Source: VFZN01 sp963709325 (GTDB lineage: Bacteria > Acidobacteriota > Vicinamibacteria > Vicinamibacterales > UBA2999). From it: a stretch of 64,000 nucleotides of DNA. A program made the position numbers and the translations under genes. The notes under the pieces were generated by a model, which saw nothing but the letters and a program-made list of their open reading frames with translations, did not search any database and was not told where the DNA came from. The DNA lies in assembly GCA_963709325.1 (NCBI GenBank), contig CAVPVV010000003.1:2294001-2358000 (forward strand). Direction: 5' to 3'. Positions 32,817 to 42,447 of this stretch are shown one piece after another; position 1 is the first letter of the stretch, and every line of letters begins with the position of its first letter.

Positions 32817-32836
32817 ATAGATGTATATGCATCTAT
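32817..32836. promoter_or_regulatory. MarR operator over divergent promoters
   Basis: Perfect 7-base arms ATAGATG (32817-32823) and CATCTAT (32830-32836) surround TATATG; the full 20 bp departs from perfect symmetry at only one symmetric pair. A plus-strand -35 candidate TTGACG (32795-32800) places its -10 over the left arm. A minus-strand TTGACA (complement of 32843-32848) places its -10 over the palindrome. A regulator bound here would silence both MarR and TPR genes. Confidence 0.65.
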
Positions 32837-32841
32837 ATCCG

Positions 32842-33318
32842 ATGTCAAGACGACACCCCGGAACCACCCGCCCGGCCCCTGCCGCGGCCGGCGCACCAGG
32901 CGATCTCCTCCGTCTGCCCTGCGCGTGCGCGAACATCCGGCGCCTGTCCAGGCTCGTCACCCGGCTCTACGACGCCGAGCTCCGCGAATCGGACCTCGAG
33001 GTCACGCAGTTCGGGGTCCTCGGCGCGCTGAACAGCCTCGGCAACGCAACCCATGGCCAGCTCGCCCGTGGACTCGCCATGGACAGCACCACCATGACGC
33101 GCGTGATCGGTGTCCTCGACCGCCGGGGCTGGGTGGTTCGTCAGCCGGGCGCGGACCGCCGCCAGCGCATTTATGCGATCACCCCTGAGGGCGTTCGCCA
33201 GCTCGACGCTGCCCGTCCCGCCTGGCGCCGTGCGCAGCAGCGGGTGAGCTCGCTGCTCGGCGCCGACGCGCTTGCGGCGCTGGCCGACGCGACCTCCAGG
33301 ATCGCCACGTTCGAGTAA
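32842..33318 (+). CDS. MarR-family transcriptional regulator
   Basis: 158 residues if started at ATG 32842; ATGs at 32821 and 32827 lie inside the operator and are less likely. Winged helix protein: CACANIRRLSRLVTRLYDAEL (dimer helix), LEVTQFGVLGALNSLG, the HTH THGQLARGLAMDSTTMTRVIGVLDRRGWV, and the wing GADRRQRIYAITPEG. Probably autoregulates and represses the divergent TPR gene through the palindrome between them. The SRPBCC gene follows 43 bases downstream. Confidence 0.88.
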   Translation: MSRRHPGTTRPAPAAAGAPGDLLRLPCACANIRRLSRLVTRLYDAELRESDLEVTQFGVLGALNSLGNATHGQLARGLAMDSTTMTRVIGVLDRRGWVVRQPGADRRQRIYAITPEGVRQLDAARPAWRRAQQRVSSLLGADALAALADATSRIATFE

Positions 33319-33361
33319 CCCTGACGCCCCACCTGCCACATCATGGAGGCGGAGGCGTGGC

Positions 33362-33763
33362 ATGGCATCGATTACCGAACAGGTAACGCTCGAGGTCGGC
33401 GCGGACCGCGCATGGGCGGCGCTGCGAGACGTCGGCCGGGCGCACGTTCTATTCGCCCCGGTGCTGACCGATGGCTCGATTGACGGCGACATCCGCACGG
33501 TCACCTTCGCTAACGGCATGGTCCTCCAGGAGCGAATCCTCGACGTGGACGAGGCGCGGCGGCGGGTGTCGTACGCGGCACTGAACGCGCCGGGGACGGA
33601 GTATCACCACGCCTCGATGCAGATCATCGAGGACGGCGACCAGCGCTGCCAATTTGTCTGGATCACCGACGCGCATCCAGCCGCGGTCATTCCCGCGATC
33701 ACGCCGCTCATCGCGCAGGGGATGCAGGCCGTGAAGGCCAATCTCGAGGGCGGCCGCGCCTGA
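33362..33763 (+). CDS. SRPBCC family protein
   Basis: 133 residues from ATG 33362. Polyketide-cyclase/START-like fold: ASITEQVTLEVGADRAWAALRDVGRAHVLF, MVLQERILDVDEARRRVSYAAL, CQFVWITDAHPAAV and a long C-terminal helix. It may bind a small hydrophobic ligand. Likely co-transcribed with the MarR gene. Confidence 0.82.
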   Translation: MASITEQVTLEVGADRAWAALRDVGRAHVLFAPVLTDGSIDGDIRTVTFANGMVLQERILDVDEARRRVSYAALNAPGTEYHHASMQIIEDGDQRCQFVWITDAHPAAVIPAITPLIAQGMQAVKANLEGGRA

Positions 33764-33919
33764 GCATTCGACACTCGGCGCGCGCGCCAGTGACCGCCCG
33801 CATGTAACGGCATTCGGCTTACCGGCACTAACCGGTTGTCAACGCGGATCGTCGTGGTCGTGATCGGGTCGTGCGCGCGCGGCTCCGGGGGGCACCGCGC
33901 GCCCGCTCGATCAGGCGCT

Positions 33920-33952
33920 CCCGGGCGCGCAGCATATGACTGCGCGCCCGGG
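33920..33952. terminator. Perfect 13-bp hairpin
   Basis: Arms CCCGGGCGCGCAG (33920-33932) and its exact complement (33940-33952) enclose a 7-base loop. It sits between the convergent SRPBCC and sigma-factor genes. There is no T tract on either side, so termination is plausible but not proven. The rest of the 33764-33986 spacer shows no gene. Confidence 0.55.
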
Positions 33953-33986
33953 GTTGCGTCGAGAGCCGGATTTTGCAGCGGAGATT

Positions 33987-34832
33987 TCAGGCCGAGAGCC
34001 GCTCCTCGAATACTTCCGGCACTTGCACATCGGGGTGTCCGATGAGCACCCCGACTTCCTGCCGGACGATCTGCTCGCGTCCGAGATCGGCACGAAGCCG
34101 GCGCAGAATCCGTTCCTGGCGCCGGTACAGCCCTTTCTGATCCGCGCCGCTGCTGCGGGCGAGCTCGGCGACGGATTCGCCAGCCACGAAGCGGCTGTGG
34201 AGGATGCGGTAGTCCTCGTTGCTGAGGCTCTGGAGCGCGCGCTGGACCGCGGCGCTGACGTGGGCTGCGTATCGGGTCAGATCCCGCGCGTGAAGGGAGC
34301 GCTCCTGCAGGGGCTCGACCGCGGCTTCGGCCCCGAGTTCCAGCGGCAGCTCGCGGCCGCGCCGCCGGTGTACGATTCGCGCGGCAAGCGATTGCGCCAG
34401 CCGCCGATCGAGCGGCGAATCCGCCGGCTCCCGCATGGCCGACAGCGCTTCCAGGACCGAAAGCCCTTCGCGCGCCACCAGCCGCTCGAACCTGACTGCG
34501 CCGGCCCCGTGCGCGAGGGCTCGGCGTGACGGCCGCCACTTCCCCCAGCGCCGGATCCGGCCGTCGAGCAGTACCCGATAGGCAACGACCCGGAGGTAGG
34601 TGACCATGGCGCTTTGTCCTCGGTACTTGCGGAGCACCGCGTAGTCGTGCGCCATCAGCCGCACCAGGACATCCCCCAGCAGGTCCCCTTCCTCGTCCGC
34701 CGAGAGCCGATGGCGGCGCGCCAGCGAACGGATCGCGCGATGGAGATCAGGCAGGTGGCGGACCAGCATGGCCTCAAACTGCGGCGAGCCTTCCGGTCCG
34801 GGCTGAACGGTGATGACCTGAGGGTCGGGCAC
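33987..34832 (-). CDS. ECF-type sigma-70 family sigma factor
   Basis: 281 residues from a GTG complementary to 34830-34832 behind GGAGGAGG. Region 2 is visible (HRLSADEEGDLLGDVLVRLMAHDYAVLRKYRGQ, SAMVTYLRVVAYRVLLDGRIRRWGK) and a region-4-like HTH near the end (LQSLSNEDYRILHSRFVAGE, VAELARSSGADQKGLYRRQERILRRLRADL). It is longer than a basic ECF factor (about 190) owing to a linker and a C-terminal extension (IVRQEVGVLIGHPDVQVPEV). No anti-sigma gene adjoins it; regulation is unknown. Confidence 0.82.
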   Translation of the reverse strand: MPDPQVITVQPGPEGSPQFEAMLVRHLPDLHRAIRSLARRHRLSADEEGDLLGDVLVRLMAHDYAVLRKYRGQSAMVTYLRVVAYRVLLDGRIRRWGKWRPSRRALAHGAGAVRFERLVAREGLSVLEALSAMREPADSPLDRRLAQSLAARIVHRRRGRELPLELGAEAAVEPLQERSLHARDLTRYAAHVSAAVQRALQSLSNEDYRILHSRFVAGESVAELARSSGADQKGLYRRQERILRRLRADLGREQIVRQEVGVLIGHPDVQVPEVFEERLSA

Positions 34833-34945
34833 GGGCGCCTCCTCCGAAACAGTCGTCTGCCCTGTCCTAACGCTGGTGCGGCTCAGGTCGAACAGCCGGG
34901 TGAACGTTTCCCGGATTCGGCCCGTCTAAGCTGGCTGTGGCACCT

Positions 34946-35305
34946 ATGGCTATGCCAGATATCGAGGCCCGCATCCTCGACCGGGAACTGAAAAAGGGCT
35001 CCGCCGAGCTGATCATCCTGTCCATCGTCGACGAGCACCCGCGTCATGGCTACGAGATCAGCAAACTCATCGAGGCCCGCTCCGAAGGCGAAATCAAGTT
35101 CAACATCGCCTCGCTCTATCCCCTGCTCTACCGCTTGGAGGAGCGTGGCTGGCTGCACGGCCGCTGGGTGGAAAAGGCCGGGACCAGGCGGCGGCGCTTC
35201 TACTCACTGACCCCGGAAGGCCGCCGGGTCCTCGTGCGTCAGCGTGAGACCTGGAAGGCCTTCGTCCGGGCGATGGGGCTCGTCACGGGGGTGGAGCATG
35301 CCTGA
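34946..35305 (+). CDS. PadR-family transcriptional regulator
   Basis: 119 residues from ATG 34946 (34952 also possible). Typical PadR winged helix: LKKGSAELIILSIVDEHPRHGYEISKLIEA, NIASLYPLLYRLEERGWLHGRW and the wing TRRRRFYSLTPEGRRVL. Its stop overlaps the start of the permease gene by 8 bases; PadR upstream of an ADOP permease is a recurrent acidobacterial pair, so it probably controls that gene. Confidence 0.93.
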   Translation: MAMPDIEARILDRELKKGSAELIILSIVDEHPRHGYEISKLIEARSEGEIKFNIASLYPLLYRLEERGWLHGRWVEKAGTRRRRFYSLTPEGRRVLVRQRETWKAFVRAMGLVTGVEHA

Positions 35306-38003
35306 GATCTCGTGGACCAGCGAAATCAGGGTCCGGCTCTCGTCCCTGGCGCTCGACGCCGCGCGGGAGGCCGAGATTGTCGAGGAGCTGGCCCAGCACC
35401 TCCAGGAGGAGTACGACGAGCTCCGCCGCGACGGCGCGACCGACGAGGACGCGCGACGGCTCGCGATGCAGGAGCTCCTGGGGCCCGAGGCGCTCGCCGC
35501 GCGCATGCGGCCGCTCCGCCAGTCGCATGCGCCGGACCGGTCGCAACCCGGTGCCCCGCGGCGATCGCTGCTCCGCGATCTCGCCCAGGACCTGCGCTAC
35601 GCGCTCGGCGCGCTCCGCCGCCAGCCGCTGTTTGCCGCCGGCGCGATCCTGACGCTGGCGCTGGGCATCGGCGCCAACAGCGCCATCTTCGCGCTGGTCG
35701 ATGCCACGCTACTTCGGCCGCTGCCGGTGCCCTCGCCCAATCGCGTCGTCGTCGTCTCGGCGCGGACTGCAACCTCGTCGCGCGAACGCGTCTCGCCCAA
35801 CGACCTGCTCGACTTTCGAGCGCGCAACCGGAGCTTCGAGGTCGTCGGCGGGTTCATCCCGGTTGTCGGGGGCATGGTCATGGCCGGCCGCGACGGCACC
35901 GCGGAAACGGTGTCGCGGCAGTGGGTGACGGCCGGCGTATTCGACGCGCTCGGTCTTCCCCCGGCCGCCGGCCGGTATTTCCAGGTCACCGACGATCGGA
36001 CACGGCTCCGGGCCGTGGTCCTCAGCGCGTCGTTCTGGCGTACGCGCTTCGATTCCAATCCGGCCATCGTGTCTCGCGAGATCCGGCTCGACGGTGAGCC
36101 GTACACCGTTGTCGGCGTGGCGCCCGACGCCGTCGAGCTGATCGGCAAGAGCGACCTGTGGGCGATGATCAACATCGAGGACGCGCCGCCCCGGGCCCGC
36201 GGCGCACGCATATTCCGGGTCATCGGCCGGCTGAAGCAGGACGCAACGATCGCCTCGGCGGACGCCGACCTCTCGTCGGTCGCCGACGCGCTGGGGCGCG
36301 AGTACCCGAACACGAACAGCGGCCGCGGAGTTGCGCTCGAGCGGCTGGATTCATCGGTCATTGGCGCCGATCTGCAGCAGACGTCGATGCTGTTCATCGG
36401 CGTCGTCCTGTTCGTCCTCCTGATCTGCTGTGCGAATGTCGCCAACCTGCTGCTCGCCCGCGCCACGTCGCGAGCGCGAGAACTGGCCATTCGCGCCGCG
36501 ATTGGTGCGGACCGCGGGCGCCTGATCCGGCAGCTGCTCACCGAAAGCCTGGTCCTGTCGGCGCTCGGCGGCATCCTCGGCCTGGCGATCGGGGCGGTCA
36601 TTCTCCAGGCCGCACCCTCGTTCATTCCCGAGGGTTTGCTGCCGCCGGCTGTGGCTCTCACGCTCGACGTGCGGGTCGTAGGTTTCTGCGCGGGAGCGGC
36701 GCTGATCGTCGGCGTGTTCTTCGGGCTGGTGCCAGCCTGGCAGGCGACGGCGCTGCCGGCCGCGCCTGCGCTGACCACCGATAGCCGCACCACCGCCGGG
36801 GGCAGCGGACGGCTGCGCAACCTGCTCGTCACCGGGGAGGTCGCGGTCGCGGTGCTCCTGCTCGCCGGCGCCGGCCTGCTGCTGCGAACGCTCGTCGCGG
36901 TGCAGACCGTCGATCGCGGCTACCGGGCCGAGAGCGCTCTCACCATGATGGTGGATCCGCTCGGCTCGGAGTACCCGACTCCGGATTCCCTCCTGCAGTT
37001 CTACGACGCCATCGAACACGAGGTGCGGGCGTTGCCCGGGGTACGAAACACGGCGTGGGCCACGACCCTGCCCATGGGTTCCTCTGCGGAGGGCCGGTCG
37101 TTCATCGAAATCGTCGGCGACCCGCCTGTCTCCGAGAGCGAGCGCCCGACGGCGGACTACCAGATCGTGAGCCCCAGCTACTTCGCCACGCTCGATCTGC
37201 CAATCGTCGAAGGGCGCCCCTTTGACGAACGTGATATCCGGGACGCGGTGCCAATATGTATCGTGAACGAGGCCTTCGTGCGGGCGCATCTCCGGGGCCG
37301 CACACCGATCGGCGTGCGGCTGGCAATTCGATCCGACGTGTCGTCGAAGCCGCAGGTGCGCGAGATCGTCGGCGTCGCGCGGCAAATCAAGGGCCGACCG
37401 GATGAGATCGAGGCCTTCGAACAGGTCTACGTGCCACTCGCCCAAGACCCGTCGGACGACATGTATTTCGTCGTCCGCCCGGAGTCCGGACGGGCCAGCG
37501 TGCTGGCACCGTCGGTGCGCGGCGCGATCGCCCGTGTGGACAAACGGCAGCTGGTCAGCGTGCGCGATGTGATGACACTGGAGGACGTCGCGTGGGAAGC
37601 GACCGGCCGGCACCGCTTTCGCGCGGTGTTGGTGAGCTCGTTCGCGGCGTTGGCGCTGGTGCTGGCGATGGTGGGTCTCTTCGGCATCCTGGCCTACGCC
37701 GTGCAGCGGCGAATGCGCGAGCTCGGCGTCCGGCGCGCTCTGGGCGCGACGACGGCCGATGTCGTCCGCGCGGTGGTGACGAGCGCCGCGCGAGTGCTGG
37801 CTATCGGTGCAATCGCTGGTGTCATCCTCGGCGTCGCGCTCGGCAGGCTGATGAGCGGCATGCTGTTCGGCGTCGCCGCAGGCGACCCCGTCACGTTCGC
37901 GCTCGTGATCCTCGTGCTCGCGGTGACAGCCCTGGTCGCGATCGCCGGTCCGGCCTGGAAGGCCACACGCGTGGACCCGGTGGAGGCGCTCAGAACCGAG
38001 TAA
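35298..38003 (+). CDS. ADOP-type ABC permease with N-terminal prefix domain
   Basis: 901 residues from ATG 35298. Residues 1-90 are a soluble prefix (AREAEIVEELAQHLQEEYDELRRDGATDEDARRLAMQEL), the domain typical of PadR-linked permeases. TM helix 1 follows (ILTLALGIGANSAIFALVDAT), then a MacB-like core, the first FtsX block (FIGVVLFVLLICCANVANLLLARATSR...), a second core and the second FtsX block. It ends VAIAGPAWKATRVDPVEALRTE. It is about 90 residues longer than the permease at 15137 because of the prefix. Confidence 0.94.
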   Translation: MPEISWTSEIRVRLSSLALDAAREAEIVEELAQHLQEEYDELRRDGATDEDARRLAMQELLGPEALAARMRPLRQSHAPDRSQPGAPRRSLLRDLAQDLRYALGALRRQPLFAAGAILTLALGIGANSAIFALVDATLLRPLPVPSPNRVVVVSARTATSSRERVSPNDLLDFRARNRSFEVVGGFIPVVGGMVMAGRDGTAETVSRQWVTAGVFDALGLPPAAGRYFQVTDDRTRLRAVVLSASFWRTRFDSNPAIVSREIRLDGEPYTVVGVAPDAVELIGKSDLWAMINIEDAPPRARGARIFRVIGRLKQDATIASADADLSSVADALGREYPNTNSGRGVALERLDSSVIGADLQQTSMLFIGVVLFVLLICCANVANLLLARATSRARELAIRAAIGADRGRLIRQLLTESLVLSALGGILGLAIGAVILQAAPSFIPEGLLPPAVALTLDVRVVGFCAGAALIVGVFFGLVPAWQATALPAAPALTTDSRTTAGGSGRLRNLLVTGEVAVAVLLLAGAGLLLRTLVAVQTVDRGYRAESALTMMVDPLGSEYPTPDSLLQFYDAIEHEVRALPGVRNTAWATTLPMGSSAEGRSFIEIVGDPPVSESERPTADYQIVSPSYFATLDLPIVEGRPFDERDIRDAVPICIVNEAFVRAHLRGRTPIGVRLAIRSDVSSKPQVREIVGVARQIKGRPDEIEAFEQVYVPLAQDPSDDMYFVVRPESGRASVLAPSVRGAIARVDKRQLVSVRDVMTLEDVAWEATGRHRFRAVLVSSFAALALVLAMVGLFGILAYAVQRRMRELGVRRALGATTADVVRAVVTSAARVLAIGAIAGVILGVALGRLMSGMLFGVAAGDPVTFALVILVLAVTALVAIAGPAWKATRVDPVEALRTE

Positions 38004-38040
38004 GGCTTCTGCCTTTTGCCTTCTGCCTTCTGCCTTATCG
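38004..38040. repeat. TTCTGCC period-8 repeat
   Basis: GGCTTCTGCCTTTTGCCTTCTGCCTTCTGCCTTAT directly after the permease stop: four imperfect TTCTGCCT units. Confidence 0.75.
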
Positions 38041-38070
38041 TTGACAGATCTCTTCGGCAGGGCGTAAGTT
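38041..38070 (+). promoter_or_regulatory. Candidate promoter of the GH13 gene
   Basis: Consensus TTGACA at 38041-38046 and TAAGTT at 38065-38070 are separated by 18 bases and lie 37 bases before the GTG start. Best sigma-70-like match I found in the window. Confidence 0.5.
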
Positions 38071-38106
38071 GCGCCTCTCACCCCCCCACGAACCCAGGAG
38101 GCTTGG

Positions 38107-40020
38107 GTGGCGTCCGGGATTTTCGATTCCTCGGTCGCGCAGACGATCGCCGACGCCCAGTCGGCCGCTCGTCAGCGCCGGACCAAGTCTGTCTCCGTTT
38201 CGGGTTCGACCAGGACTATCCCAGTTCCTTTCCCGTCGCCGACTGACTGGCGGGACGCGTGGATCTACTTCCTGCTGCTTGACCGTTTCAATAACCCCGA
38301 CCGGACCCCAAACGGCACCTGGAATATCCGGTTCAACAACCGGCAGGGCGGTACGCTCCGCGGCGTCCAGTCGCAGCTTGGGTACCTGGATCAACTCGGC
38401 GTCAAGGCATTGTGGCTTTCGCCCGTCGTCAAGAATGCCAAGCCGCACTTCGATTTCAACTACCACGGCTACGGCACCCAGGACTTCCTGAACCTCGACG
38501 AACGGTTTGCGTCCGACGGCACGCGGGAGACGGCCGAGCGCGAGCTCGCGGCATTGGTGGACGAGGCGCATGCGCGTGGCATGTACGTCATCCTCGACAT
38601 CGTCCTGAACCACGCGGCGCGGGTGTTCGACTACGTCCGGCCGGAGGGCGTGGTTTCGAGCTTTGCCGATTCCTCGGTGATCAACGCGCCGCCGGGGAAC
38701 GAACCGCCGATCGAATGGCTCAACGGTTTTGGCACATCACGCGCCGACTGGAAGAACCGGTTGCCGGAGTCATCGCAGTTGAGCGTGGACGATGCGATCT
38801 GGCCGGTCGATCTGCAGAACCACGTGTTCTTCCGCCGCCGTGGATCGAAGCTGACCGACGATCCCGGGACCGGTTTCGTTCGTGGTGATTTCGGCGACAT
38901 GCGGCAGCTCGTCGTGGAATACGACGCGAGCGTGCCTGAGCAGGAAGATCTCCGCGCCCGCTACGGCATCTCGCCGGTGCTCGGCATTCTGATTCGCGCG
39001 TACTCCTACCTCATGGCGCGGTACGACCTGGACGGGTACCGGCTGGACACCGTGAAGTATGTGGACGCCGGCGCCATCCAGGTCTTCGGCAACGCGATGC
39101 GCGAGTTCGCGCTCAGCATCGGCAAGCGGAACTTCTTCACATTCGGCGAGGTGTACGACCGCGAGGACGTCGTCGCGCGCTTCATCGGCCGTAACGGGTC
39201 GGGCGAAGGCTTCGGGATCGACGCCGCGCTCGACTTCCCGCTGTTCTTCAACCTGCCGGGCGTGGCCAAGCGCAGAGTCGACGTCGCCGAGATCCGCCGC
39301 GTCTTTCAGGATCGCAAACGACAAGAGGCCGAACTGCTCAGCTCTCACGGTGAGGCGGGCCGATTCTTCGTCAGCTTCCTCGACAACCACGATCAGCACG
39401 AACGTATCTGCCATCCCGCGACTCCGCCGGAACAGGTGTCGCTGGCGCTCGTCCTGATGTTCACGCTCCAGGGAATTCCATCCGTGTTCTACGGGACCGA
39501 GCAGGCGCTGAGCGGAACCGTGGACAGCGCCGGCAACCCGGATCTGAGCGCCAACGAGTCCACGCGCGAGGCGCTCTGGGGAAAGCCGAACGCCTTCGAT
39601 ACCTCCACGGCGGCGTTCACGGCGATCCGGCGGCTGTCGGACCTTCGTGACAACGAGCCGGCGTTACGCTACGGGCGCCTCTACTTCCGCGAAGTCTCGG
39701 GTGGCGGCGACGATTTCGGGCACTCGGTCGGCGTCGGCGGCGTGGTCGCCTTCTCGCGCCTGCTCGTCGACCGCGAGGTGCTCGTCGTCGCGAACACCGG
39801 CGCCCAGCCGTTCGCTGGCTCGGTAATCGTTGATCGGGATCTGAACTCCACTCCCAGGCAGATGACGATCGCGCACAGCAACCGCAAGACGCAGGCAAGC
39901 CGTACCGTGCGGCAGATCGCAAACGCGAGATTCTTCGGCAGCCAGGTGACGAGCGGCCCGGCGGCGGCGCTCGACCTCGTGCTGCAGCCAGACGAGGCCC
40001 AGGTCTGGGCCCCGGTCTGA
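38107..40020 (+). CDS. GH13 alpha-amylase family enzyme
   Basis: 637 residues from a GTG set by a perfect AGGAGG five bases upstream (38096-38101). TIM-barrel GH13 motifs in order: DAWIYFLLLDRFNN, LDQLGVKALWLSPV, YVILDIVLNHAARVF (region I), DLDGYRLDTVKYV (region II, nucleophile Asp), FFTFGEVYDRED (region III, acid Glu), VSFLDNHDQHER (region IV). C-terminal beta domain: VLVVANTGAQPFAG. No signal peptide is seen. It acts on alpha-glucosidic bonds; the exact specificity is unclear. The unknown 741-residue protein gene follows 57 bases later. Confidence 0.92.
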   Translation: MASGIFDSSVAQTIADAQSAARQRRTKSVSVSGSTRTIPVPFPSPTDWRDAWIYFLLLDRFNNPDRTPNGTWNIRFNNRQGGTLRGVQSQLGYLDQLGVKALWLSPVVKNAKPHFDFNYHGYGTQDFLNLDERFASDGTRETAERELAALVDEAHARGMYVILDIVLNHAARVFDYVRPEGVVSSFADSSVINAPPGNEPPIEWLNGFGTSRADWKNRLPESSQLSVDDAIWPVDLQNHVFFRRRGSKLTDDPGTGFVRGDFGDMRQLVVEYDASVPEQEDLRARYGISPVLGILIRAYSYLMARYDLDGYRLDTVKYVDAGAIQVFGNAMREFALSIGKRNFFTFGEVYDREDVVARFIGRNGSGEGFGIDAALDFPLFFNLPGVAKRRVDVAEIRRVFQDRKRQEAELLSSHGEAGRFFVSFLDNHDQHERICHPATPPEQVSLALVLMFTLQGIPSVFYGTEQALSGTVDSAGNPDLSANESTREALWGKPNAFDTSTAAFTAIRRLSDLRDNEPALRYGRLYFREVSGGGDDFGHSVGVGGVVAFSRLLVDREVLVVANTGAQPFAGSVIVDRDLNSTPRQMTIAHSNRKTQASRTVRQIANARFFGSQVTSGPAAALDLVLQPDEAQVWAPV

Positions 40021-40077
40021 TCGCGACGACGAATATGCCGTCGTGCGTCCGTCACAGACAGTAAACAGGAGCACATC

Positions 40078-42303
40078 ATGCCGAGCTGGAAGTTCGACAA
40101 CCTGGATGACGCGAAAAAACTCGTCTCGGGCGAACGGATGGATTCCTCGAAGATCGGTGCCGATCCCGTCGCGCTCACGTTGGCGCCGAACCTGTCGTTC
40201 GACCTCGCGGGGGCCAAGCTGACGCTCAATCCAGCCGGCAACCTCTCGGTCGCCGTGCTCAACGATGAGCAGGACAAGGACGCCGACGCGGTCATCGTCA
40301 AAGACGACGCCGAGACGCCGGGCGGAACGCTGCCGCCGCACTGCCGCCTGAAGGACGGCCCGTGGCTGAAGCTTCGCGCCGAAGGCGGGCTGAGGGCCAG
40401 GATCGCGGCCGATCTCTCAGCTCTGATCGGTATTAGCGCCGGCGTCGACGCCAGTGTCGCAATCGCCGACTACCGCAAGCAGGTCAAGACCGACAAGGCT
40501 CGCGACGCGTTCGTGGCGGCCATCGCCGCGCCGCGCTTCATCACCGCCCTCGACGACGTGAAGGGCATGGCGCAGGGCGATGTGCTCGTGCTCCGCCGCG
40601 GCGGTTCGATCGTGGCCGGCATCTCGGTGAACGCGGCCGACTTGTTCACCGGTCAGATCGGAACGCTCGGCCGCCTCCTCGGATCGAGGGGACCGATCGT
40701 TGTCGCCTTCGAAGCCGGCGCCACATTCGGTTTCGAGGTCACCGTCAACGACGAGTTCCTGATCGTCATCTCGCGCGACAAGACGGTCTGGCGGGCAGGT
40801 GTGCGCAAGGCCAATGGCAGCAAGGTGGCCGCGTCGGTGGATGCCGGCATCACCGCGAGGCTGAAGGACCCGAAGGCGGTCCAGAAGCTCATTCAGGACG
40901 TAATCGACGCGGCGGTCGGCCGCTCGCTTTCGCAGGTCGAGCCGATTCTCGGCAGGGCCACGCTCGAGGATCTCAATCCGGTCGAGAAGAAGCTGTTCGA
41001 CGAGGTGGCCAAGCGGCTTGGCGCCGGCGGCGTGATCAACACGCTCAACGATCTGAAGGCGCGGATCGATGACCTTAAACAAAAGGCCGCGGACAAGATC
41101 ACGGAGATCCTCCAGACCCGGGTGTCGCTCAGCTTCGCGTACGAGTACACCCGAATCCAGACGCACGTCAACCTGCTGCAGGTCACGCTGACCGACAAGG
41201 CTCTGGCTCAATTCCACCCCGAGCTCGTGGCCGGGCGCACGTTGCCGGTGCTCGACGCGCTGCAACAGCGGACGGCTGGCGTCACGCTGGAGAGTTACCT
41301 GAATCAGACCGAGATTCAGCGCAACGCCAGCTGGGGCTTCACGCTCGGCATCGGCAAGTGGGTGAGCGTGGGCGGGAAGGACTTCCGCAACGTCACCGAG
41401 GTGGAGCGCACCAATGCCGCCGGAGCGTTGCAGCGCAGCTATCTCGGAATGCGCGGCTACAAGGGCACGTGGGTCGGCGAGACCTTCGAATGGATGGTCG
41501 ATCTGCGCGCCGATATGAAGGGGTACGCGAAGCCGGTCAAGGTGAGCAGCTACAGCTTCGGCCTGCACCTGGTGTGGTCGTCGAAGCAGAGTTCACTCTC
41601 CGCCAACGAGCTGGAGCAATGGGTCGACGTCGCTCAGCTGTGGAAGGTCGTGCCGGACGATGGTGCGATGGAGGTGCGGGCGGCGTTGGCGGCCGCGCTC
41701 AAGAAGGACGCCAGCATCTCAGTGCAGGTCACGGTCCCGAACACCGTGCTGCGATCGGTCCTGCCAATGCTGGCAGCGGCCAGGCCGGAGCAATTTGCCC
41801 CGGCGCTCGCCGCCGCCATGCCGTGGCGGAGCGACCACGAAGCTCGCCGGGACCTGCGGCGGCGACGGGCGCTTTACACGCCGCTGTGGGAACACGCGCT
41901 TTCGGACGTGACCCTGACCGGATCCGAGTGGGCGAGCGCCGCCTCGGAGCACCTCAAGGAGGCGGGCGAGAGCACGCTGGCATTCTTCGAGCGCACCAAC
42001 ACCCAGTCCGATACGTTCGCCAGCATGGTGCAGATCAACGGCAACACGCGCGAGATCTGCCAGCGATTCACCACCGGCGCACGGGCGCTGCAGTCGAATA
42101 TCACCAATGACGAAGAGGACAAGCGGTCGATACCGGCGGCTTTCAAGCTGATGGACGACCTTTGGACCCAGTCGCACCACGTCCGCGCCGTTGGCGTCCG
42201 TATCCTCGATTTGGCGACCGAGACCGGGCAGCTTCAGGACATCACCCGGACCCTGCTGGTGCAGGGTAGCGGCTTGAAGGAGGACCTGGTGGTTACGGCT
42301 TAG
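40078..42303 (+). CDS. Large protein of unknown family downstream of GH13 gene
   Basis: 741 residues from ATG 40078 (AGGAG nine bases upstream); clearly coding by length, codon use and composition. No signal peptide. N-terminal segments: WKFDNLDDAKKLVSGERM, VALTLAPNLSFDLAGAKLTL, PHCRLKDGPWLKLRAEGGLR. Middle: alternating strands and amphipathic helices (VVAFEAGATFGFEVTVNDEFLIVISR, LKDPKAVQKLIQDVIDAAVG), then SLSFAYEYTRIQTHVNLLQV and a beta-rich part (WGFTLGIGKWVSVGGKDF, VSSYSFGLHLVWSS). The C-terminal third is helical. I recognise no family. It may share an operon with the GH13 gene. Confidence 0.85.
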   Translation: MPSWKFDNLDDAKKLVSGERMDSSKIGADPVALTLAPNLSFDLAGAKLTLNPAGNLSVAVLNDEQDKDADAVIVKDDAETPGGTLPPHCRLKDGPWLKLRAEGGLRARIAADLSALIGISAGVDASVAIADYRKQVKTDKARDAFVAAIAAPRFITALDDVKGMAQGDVLVLRRGGSIVAGISVNAADLFTGQIGTLGRLLGSRGPIVVAFEAGATFGFEVTVNDEFLIVISRDKTVWRAGVRKANGSKVAASVDAGITARLKDPKAVQKLIQDVIDAAVGRSLSQVEPILGRATLEDLNPVEKKLFDEVAKRLGAGGVINTLNDLKARIDDLKQKAADKITEILQTRVSLSFAYEYTRIQTHVNLLQVTLTDKALAQFHPELVAGRTLPVLDALQQRTAGVTLESYLNQTEIQRNASWGFTLGIGKWVSVGGKDFRNVTEVERTNAAGALQRSYLGMRGYKGTWVGETFEWMVDLRADMKGYAKPVKVSSYSFGLHLVWSSKQSSLSANELEQWVDVAQLWKVVPDDGAMEVRAALAAALKKDASISVQVTVPNTVLRSVLPMLAAARPEQFAPALAAAMPWRSDHEARRDLRRRRALYTPLWEHALSDVTLTGSEWASAASEHLKEAGESTLAFFERTNTQSDTFASMVQINGNTREICQRFTTGARALQSNITNDEEDKRSIPAAFKLMDDLWTQSHHVRAVGVRILDLATETGQLQDITRTLLVQGSGLKEDLVVTA

Positions 42304-42447
42304 CGCGGGCCGTGATGATAGATTTGAGCCACGGTTCCGGCGAACGACACATTCGTCTGGTGTGGACCGTTACACGCCTGGTCACTCCCTCAGGCGACCA
42401 GCCCGGCCGCCTGTTCAGCCACCAGAGCGCCGCCACGCGGAGGCCGT

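Noticed and set aside
36351..38081. Minus-strand open frame of 576 codons opposite the second permease
   Set aside because: Shadow of the permease; Arg/His/Gln-rich and motif-free.
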